Assembly (NCBI GenBank): GCA_028455995.1
Contig: JABELC010000004.1
Coordinates: forward strand, 2,480,001-2,544,000
Origin: Scleromitrula shiraiana
Lineage: Eukaryota; Ascomycota; Leotiomycetes; Helotiales; Sclerotiniaceae
Length of the DNA: 64,000 nucleotides
Reading direction: 5' to 3'
Shown: one piece after another, positions 58,545-64,000 of the stretch
Numbering within the stretch: position 1 is the first letter of the stretch
How the letters are laid out: each line of letters starts with the position of its first letter
The notes under the pieces: generated by a model
What the model was told of the DNA's origin: nothing
What the model saw: only the letters and a program-made list of their open reading frames with translations
Database searches by the model: none
Made by a program: the position numbers and the translations under genes

Positions 58545-59623
58545 ATGCCGAAAGCAGAGGTAGGATCGACGAAACATCTGAACAATAAGTTAAAGTCCAA
58601 GGGACTTCAGCGACTACGATGGTACTGTCAAGTAAGTTTCTTCTCTAGACCAATACTGATCTGCCTTCTAATATATTTGACCAGGTATGTGAGCGACAAA
58701 TGCGCGATGAGAATGGCTTCAAAATGCACACACAGTCCGAATCGCATGTTAGACAAATGCTTCTAGTTGGTGAAGATCCCAAGAAATATATCAATGACTA
58801 CAGCAAACAATTTCTGCGCGATTTTCTACAGCTGTTGCGAACATCCCATGGGGAGAAACAAGTCAATTTGAATCATTTTTATCAATCATATATCAGCAAT
58901 AAAGAGCATGTGCATATGAATTCAACGAAATGGGAGTCTCTGACACAGCTGGCCAAATACTTGGGAACAGAAAGTATATGCAGGGTAGAGGAGACTGATA
59001 AAGGCATTCAGGTGGCGTGGATCGATAATTCACCCGAGGCGCTAAAGAGGCAGGCTGCTATTAGAAAGAAGGAGAGCCAGGATAAGGGCGATGAAGAGAG
59101 AGAACAGATGCTTATCAAACAGCAGGTGCGACGAGCACAACAAGATGCAGAAGCTCGCGGGGAGTCGGAAATAGATGAACAGGATCGGGAGCTTAAAAGG
59201 GAGGAGGGTGAGAAAATTAAGTTGAGCTTTGGTGCTAAGCCAGCAACTGGTACTTCGTCAAAGATTGAAAACGTCACTACAGGAACCCAGAAGGCGTTAT
59301 CTCTTGAGCCATCGAAGGAGGCAGAGAAAACTTCCGATACCCCTGCGAAAGAACAGACTGAAACTAAAGACTCTCCGACAGCTGAACCTGCATCGGCTCC
59401 AGCACCCGCTCCAGCCAAAATATCTATGAAAATGGGTCAAAGCAAGCCGAAGAATGTTTTTGCAGCCGCCAAAAAGAATGCGCTGGGCGGCAAGAAAGCA
59501 GCTGTAATCGAGCAACCAAAGAAGATGAGTGAAGCCGAACGTATCATGAAGGAGGAAATCGAGAGGAAGAGAGTCCGTGAACAATCACACGGAGGACCAT
59601 CTCAGAAGCGGCAACGATTTTAA
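58545..59623 (+). CDS. kin17: Kin17-type zinc-finger/winged-helix DNA- and RNA-binding protein
   Basis: Exon 1 58545-58631 (MPKAEVGSTKHLNNKLKSKG to WYCQ) and exon 2 58685-59623 give 341 residues. The Met at 58545 is preferred over an in-frame upstream Met at 58482 because Kin17 proteins begin MPKAE/MGKAE. The C2H2 finger (about 28-50) is CQVCERQMRDENGFKMHTQSESH, split by the intron. It is followed by the conserved Kin17 middle winged-helix domain (FLRDFLQLLRTSHGEKQVN, NEFY-like NHFYQSYISNKEHVHMNST, WIDNSPEAL). A charged coiled-coil region and a low-complexity Ala/Pro/Lys tail follow. The C-terminal KOW domain of animal Kin17 is absent, as in many fungi. Linked to DNA repair, replication and splicing. 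Confidence 0.94.
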
Positions 59624-60097
59624 AATTATGTATGTTGAGATCACGGTATTATATGGAGTTCAAGGGAAGGTAATTCACAGGCTTGAGTGGATATGGCGTT
59701 ATCCTTGATACCATTTGCAGTTTATAGATAGATTCATCAATACAGCTTATCTTGCTATAACTCCCAAGAACGCCATCGCCATTTCCAAATGTATAACCCA
59801 GCCCCTATCCGTAACCCAGGTTCCAGTCAAATGTGACATAGACAGCTCCTAGTAGATATTTAGCATGTTTCCTGATATTTCTTGATAAATTATATAATCC
59901 AAAAACAAGATATGTGAAGGTAAATATCAGGGCAATGGTGTTAGTTGTCTCATGGCTTGGTCTCCCAAGCTCTGAAGTAGCAAATACTTTATAAGTTGCA
60001 AAACATCATATAAACTTCTCAACTTATATGTTCGTAGAAAAAATTAAATCTCTTACCTTCATGAATCCATCCATCCATACGCCAACCAGTCAATTCA

Positions 60098-60630
60098 TTA
60101 ATCCGCTTCTGTAGCACTTCCATCTCTCCTATAAAAGCGTTAGCATCACACATTCTCATCATCAAAGCCAAACTAAGGCAACAATGTAACTACTCACGGT
60201 ATATATTTAACTCTCGCCTCCTCTTCCATAGTCACAATAATATCCTCGGGCAATGTCCCGCTAACTTTCGTCGCGTACACACCCCTAACATATCCATCCA
60301 GCCTCTGCCATCTGGCTACCCAGGATTTGGATGGATCTGCTAGTGTGATGAGTCCTTCGAATACTTGGGAAGTGCAATCGATCATCGCATCGCTGTTGTG
60401 TTTGAGATGGAGGAAATCTTCGCAGTTGGGACATCCTTCTTTGAGGAAGCGCTGCGATAATGGGGTTAGTTTAAGAGTAATTTGATAAGTTGGGGAAAGC
60501 AGGTAGGGAAGAGGAAAAGAATAGAGAAAGAAGAGATCGGAACAAATACATTTTGAGTCATCACTATAGAGCAAACCATGCAGGCGCGAAGATTGCGCTG
60601 CTGATTTGATGGTACGAAATTTTCTGTCAT
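60098..60630 (-). CDS. spt4: Transcription elongation factor Spt4
   Basis: Three exons on the minus strand (60630-60550, 60451-60198, 60128-60098) give 121 residues. The four-cysteine zinc finger is CMVCSIVMTQ...CPNC, split by intron 1. It is followed by the typical DAMIDCTSQVFEGLITLADP, WVARWQR and YVRGVYATKVSG, and the C-terminus ARVKYIPRDGSATEAD. Spt4 with Spt5 forms DSIF on RNA polymerase II. It is convergent with kin17. It looks intact. Confidence 0.96.
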
Positions 60631-60871
60631 TTTGTCTGTTGATTGTATCGTATGAGGACAGGAAAGAAGAGAATGATTTTATACCTTCAGGATTAACATC
60701 AAAGAAAGCTCATACCCCTGTCGGACAATTGATGCAAGGCTGAAAGGCGCTTTGACCAGGAAGGCTGGCGCAATCAAAAAGTTAACACGGCTGACACTTT
60801 TTATTTCCGCTCAACCCAATCGTTCATCAATTTCAAAACAAACAATTGCAGAATAAGAACCACTTTTCGAT

Positions 60872-61348
60872 ATGGTCACCGCCACCGAAGATACACCTAT
60901 GGGCGAAGCACTTTCAGTTTCGAGCTCCAGTAAACGCAAATCCTCGAACTCAAAAGGAACCGAACACCGCACTCTAACCATTACCGCGCCTCCATTTACC
61001 TACATTCATCTCACCTTACAAAGTACCAATACGAACATCAGAACGTCTTCAGATACTTCTTCGCTAGATGAGATAACAGCAAAATCATACATAACAGCCG
61101 CGTTAACTCAATTCCTGGGATTAACTGGCTCGGCTATACCGGTGGATATATTGAAGATTGAGGGGACTAGCGTTTGGATTCGGGTCATGAGGGAGGATGG
61201 AGCGGCAGTAGTCGCGGCACTAGGGGGATGGGTTAAAACATTAAGGAGAGGGGGGGATATGGAGGAGGTGGGATGGAGAGTGAGATCGAGGGGGAATTGG
61301 TTGGGGGGCCTGGTGGGAGAGGATAGTAAAGGGATTTGGGGAGAGTGA
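60872..61348 (+). CDS. pop8: Pop8-like subunit of RNase P/MRP
   Basis: A single exon of 158 residues. After a Ser/Lys-rich N-terminus the sequence TITAPPFTYIHLTLQS, AKSYITAALTQFLGLTGSAI, PVDILKIEGTSVWIRVMRED and GAAVVAALGGWV matches the RNase P/MRP Pop8 domain (Alba/Pop5-like fold). RNase P trims tRNA 5' ends and RNase MRP processes pre-rRNA. Divergent from spt4, with starts 241 bases apart, so the two probably share a promoter. The family call is by recognition of conserved blocks. Confidence 0.8.
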   Translation: MVTATEDTPMGEALSVSSSSKRKSSNSKGTEHRTLTITAPPFTYIHLTLQSTNTNIRTSSDTSSLDEITAKSYITAALTQFLGLTGSAIPVDILKIEGTSVWIRVMREDGAAVVAALGGWVKTLRRGGDMEEVGWRVRSRGNWLGGLVGEDSKGIWGE

Positions 61349-61700
61349 GAGAGCTGGTCTTATGGACAGGTTATCTTAAACTGTTGATAAGATATATGGA
61401 TATGGCTCTCTAGGGAAAGGGATATATCAAAGACACGTCGGAGTGCTGGTTCGAGCCCAAAAGAGCAGGCAGATGTAAGGTTTAAACAAAGTGGCTTTTG
61501 TGACTCGATCACAACTCCGAAGGCGCATTCCGCCAATATGCGTCTAGAGAAAGTATCTCATTGTCAAAGTTGGATATATGTAGGTGGTAGATTAGGAGAA
61601 GACCGGGAGATGTTCAGTTCTTAAGAGTTTGATATCAGATTCTAAGAGGAAGGACTGCCAGAACAACACTTATATAAGAACAAAAAAGCATATCTCAAGC

Positions 61701-61820
61701 ACATACGACCATAGATCAAGGAGAATTGGGCATCCCGTCCGCTCTGCCATACACAAGCCTTGAATCGGTGAATTAGTAGTTGGGTGGGTGACCACCAGCG
61801 AATCCTCACTGTTGTATGTT
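61701..61820 (+). rRNA. 5S ribosomal RNA
   Basis: A 120-base stretch starts ACATACGACCATAG and ends GTTGTATGTT, forming the closing helix (with G-U pairs). It contains the highly conserved CATCCCGTCCGCTCTGCC, GGTGAATTAGTAGTTGGGTG and GGTGACCACCAGCGAATCCT segments (box A/box C region). It is followed by a T run (61824-61828) suited to RNA polymerase III termination. Dispersed single 5S genes are usual in filamentous ascomycetes. The opposite-strand open frame at 61642-61875 is a shadow of this gene. Confidence 0.95.
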
Positions 61821-62121
61821 CATTTTTGTATCTTTTTGGGGAGGGTTGCGCGGGGCGGAGAGGAGCGGAGCGCAAAAGTAAATGAAAGTCCGGAGCGACT
61901 CGGTATGATTTTGTTCTTTAATACTATTCACTTTTCTAAGGACTTTCTTTTGTGAATAGAAACATTTTTTTTGTCATATACCATAGTCTCAGCAGACCCA
62001 GTATACAATCCGCCTATTGAATAGCCTACTCGTATCAAAAGTCAAAGCGGCTCCACCAACTCCACCAGTCAGCTCCACCACATGCACGAAAAAAAAGCTC
62101 CACGAAAAAGCAAAAAGAATC
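61821..62121. other. Spacer between 5S rRNA and tRNA-Gly
   Basis: 300 bases containing a CGGAG-rich segment (61850-61905) and otherwise no feature. No protein gene. Confidence 0.5.
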
Positions 62122-62193
62122 TGCAACTGCCGTGAATCGAACACGAACCTCCACCTTGGAAGGGTGGAATCCTAACCATTGGACCACAGAAGC
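62122..62193 (-). tRNA. tRNA-Gly (anticodon TCC)
   Basis: On the minus strand the 72-base cloverleaf has D-stem GTCC/GGAT, anticodon stem CCACC/GGTGG enclosing loop CTTCCAA (anticodon TCC, reading GGA), and T-arm TCGTG-TTCGATT-CACGG, with A box (GTGGTCCAATGG) and B box (GGTTCG...TTCGATT) sequence. A T5 run follows on the minus strand (62112-62116). The acceptor stem (GCTTCTG / CAGTTGC) has two adjacent U-U mismatches at 3-70 and 4-69, so it may be a decayed copy or a functional variant. No intron. Confidence 0.85.
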
Positions 62194-62571
62194 TGTTGTT
62201 TGAATGTTTTGGATACCAATTAGATGTTTGGGCTAATTGATATTGGTCTCACTTTATTCTGCCATAAAACAATCAAACACCCATCAAGCAAATGGATGGT
62301 TTAAATCGATGTTTTGTTACATACATAACAGATGTGAGAAGATATACTATGTGCTAATGATTGATTGCTCGAAGCTCGGTTTTCTCGGGAAACTGATAAT
62401 GTGCCAATCGCTTGATAAGGTTGTGGAACAGTTACACTACATCGAGGTAAAATGAGTAGAACACTACTTAAACTTCAATCTTCGTACTCCTTGATCATTA
62501 AATAGTGTTTCGATTTTCTTATTAAAGTTGTACATCTATCCTCTATATGATGTTATATAACATCCAACCAT
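62194..62571. other. Spacer, no gene recognised
   Basis: Between the tRNA and the 3' end of the TIM-barrel gene. The frame at 62237-62455 shows no domain. Confidence 0.5.
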
Positions 62572-63521
62572 CTAATTTCCAACCTTCAAATCCTTAAACC
62601 CCTTCATATTATCCCTAATAGCAATCTCAACCGGTAACCTCTCCATAGAACTCGCTCCAAAAAACCCATGAATCCCCTTCGTCCTCTCCAAGACATATTC
62701 CACATCCTTTTTCTCGGCCACCGGCCCTCCATGACAAAGAACAATAATATCCTCCCTGATCTTCGTCGCCGCATCCCTAATCTTCTGAATAGCCTCCACA
62801 CAATCATCTAAACTCGACGCAGTTCCCGCTCCTATCGTTCCACTAGTCGTTAATCCCATATGGGCTACCAATACATCGGCTCCGGCCCTCGTCATCTTCT
62901 CTGCCTCTTCGGGATTAAACACATATGGTGTAGTCAATAAATCCATCTCATGCGCCAATCTGATCATCTCGACTTCAGAATCATATCCCATACCAGTCTC
63001 TTCCAAATTAGCTCTGAATCGTCCATCTATTAGGCCAACAGTGGGGAAATTCTGTACACCACAGAAACCGAGGGTTTTTAGTTGGTTGAGGAAATCAGGC
63101 ATGTGACGGAAGGGATCAGTAGCGCATACGCCGGCGAGAACCCCCGTGTCTTGCACTACGGGAAGGATCTCAGATGCCTGTGGTAGAGAGGGTGTTAATT
63201 TACATGATGAGATTCCGGAAGGAGTTATTACCATCTCAACAACTACTTTATTGGCATCACCATATGGCATGAGACCAGCTAGGGAGCCACGACCAGCCAT
63301 GCGAAATCTCCCTGAGTTATAAATAATGATCAAATCCGCGCCACCTGCTTCGACCGATTTGGCGGATAGTCCAATTCCTGTTTGTTTGGCCAGTGAGCAT
63401 TATTGTTGATTGGGGAATGTAGAGACGACGAACCCGCTCCAGCTCCTACTATTATCTTTTTATCTTTAACTGCTTCCTTCAACCGTCCAAGGACGATATC
63501 TCGTGTGTTGGCTTTAGTCAT
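62572..63521 (-). CDS. TIM-barrel enzyme, PEP-hydrolase/IGPS-like family
   Basis: Exons on the minus strand 63521-63434, 63377-63232 and 63177-62572 give 279 residues; an in-frame Met at 63593 would add 24. Introns are GT-AG and in phase. Sequence blocks KKIIVGAGAGIGLSAKSVEA, GGADLIIIYNSGRFRMAGRG, GVLAGVCATDPF, GVQNFPTVGLIDG, VFNPEEAEKMTRAGADVLV and HGGPVAEKKDV belong to the family annotated as TIM-barrel / phosphoenolpyruvate hydrolase-like, related to the C-terminal half of plant Tm-1. In many fungi it lies next to or fused with a UPF0261 (Tm-1-like) protein; none is visible before the window ends. Substrate unknown. Confidence 0.85.
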
Positions 63522-64000
63522 CTTATAATTTGTAGTGATGAGAGAGTTGGCGGTATGTGATGAGGGGTTAGGTAAAAATACAATTGCATGCAATAAGAAT
63601 ATTGGAATGAAAAACAGCCATGGATTTATTTATTTGCTCAAACATTCAACGTAACAATACTCAACGTCATAAGATTATTAGATATTAATTACATATATTT
63701 TTATTTTGGAGCTCTGGTGCATTAATTGAATCTGACTCGGGTTTTAGCTCAAAGAGTTGACGTTTTTTGCCCCGCACTGATTGTCGATCCCGTTTTTTAT
63801 AGCGCGCCTCACCTCTTATATCTACTAGTATTAGCAGGCCCGCCAAATGGTTAGCTATCAGCTAATGCCTAACGATGTAATCATGTCTACGAAGTCTACT
63901 GAGAAATGTGGACATAGAAAGAACAGTGGTACCTCTGACATCAACGTTATCGAATCCGATAAAAACCGGATGAAATGAATGATAATGAGTGTCACTACCT
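63522..64000. other. Promoter side of the TIM-barrel gene, window edge
   Basis: 0.5 kb of mainly AT-rich sequence with a TACTAGTA-type motif (63823-63831). No gene recognised before the end of the window. Confidence 0.5.

Noticed and set aside
61642..61875. 77-codon minus-strand frame
   Set aside because: It lies across the 5S rRNA gene and is its reverse-strand shadow.
1..64000. CRISPR arrays, bacterial-type operons, insertion sequences
   Set aside because: None seen; the repeats present are eukaryotic micro- and minisatellites without spacers, and the genes have spliceosomal introns.

Overview
The window looks like nuclear DNA from a filamentous ascomycete. Genes carry short (about 46-170 bp) GT-AG introns, often with CTAAC/CTGAC-like branch sites. 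Recognisable families are fungal: NoxR, a Hal4/Sat4-type kinase, Mid1, Yop1, an RFX factor, an AzgA purine permease, Kin17, Spt4 and Pop8. A stand-alone 5S rRNA gene and a tRNA-Gly gene are present. Gene content and the AT- and microsatellite-rich spacers suggest a Leotiomycete, perhaps Sclerotiniaceae, but that is an inference.

Layout. 1-4.2 kb: no recognised gene; holds an AT-rich Tc1/mariner-type relic (1137-1994). 4.3-6.2 kb: noxR (+). 7.3-8.2 kb: hemerythrin-like HHE protein (-). 8.8-14.8 kb: a decayed phenylacrylic/sorbic acid decarboxylation cluster, made of pad1 with one stop (-), an SdrA-like regulator with two stops (+), an internally deleted fdc1 relic (-) and a frameshifted flavin-reductase-like pseudogene (+). 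14.8-23.4 kb and 25.3-28.9 kb: long gene-poor spacers packed with simple repeats and minisatellites, flanking a Hal4-type kinase (23.5-25.1 kb). 28.9-31.2 kb: forkhead factor (-). 34.9-37.0 kb: Mid1 (-). 37.7-38.4 kb: Yop1 (-). 39.5-40.1 kb: small coiled-coil gene with two stops (-). 40.7-43.3 kb: RFX factor (+). 44.7-46.5 kb: aspartate kinase (+). 50-52 kb: AzgA-type permease (+). 52.4-54.5 kb: an amino-acid permease pseudogene (-) and a Pth11/rhodopsin-like C-terminal remnant (+) meeting at an AT-rich block. 56.2-57.9 kb: a class I (sesqui)terpene cyclase in nine exons (+). 58.5-59.6 kb: Kin17 (+). 60.1-60.6 kb: Spt4 (-). 60.9-61.3 kb: Pop8-like (+). 61.7 kb: 5S rRNA. 62.1 kb: tRNA-Gly(TCC) (-). 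62.6-63.5 kb: TIM-barrel PEP-hydrolase/IGPS-like enzyme (-).

The strongest biological story is the 8.8-14.8 kb block. Pad1 (prenyl-FMN synthase), Fdc1 (prenyl-FMN-dependent decarboxylase) and a Zn2Cys6-class regulator form a known linked set in Aspergillus (pad-sdrA-ohb). Here the same order survives, with a flavin-reductase-like gene added, and every member is broken in a different way. The shared fdc1/reductase promoter still carries a dense array of TCGGA boxes inside a 12-bp inverted repeat. The terpene cyclase is notable because no long ORF reveals it; its metal-binding motifs appear only after splicing by eye. At least seven broken genes lie in 64 kb next to conserved housekeeping genes. 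All calls rest on reading the sequence; no search or alignment was run.
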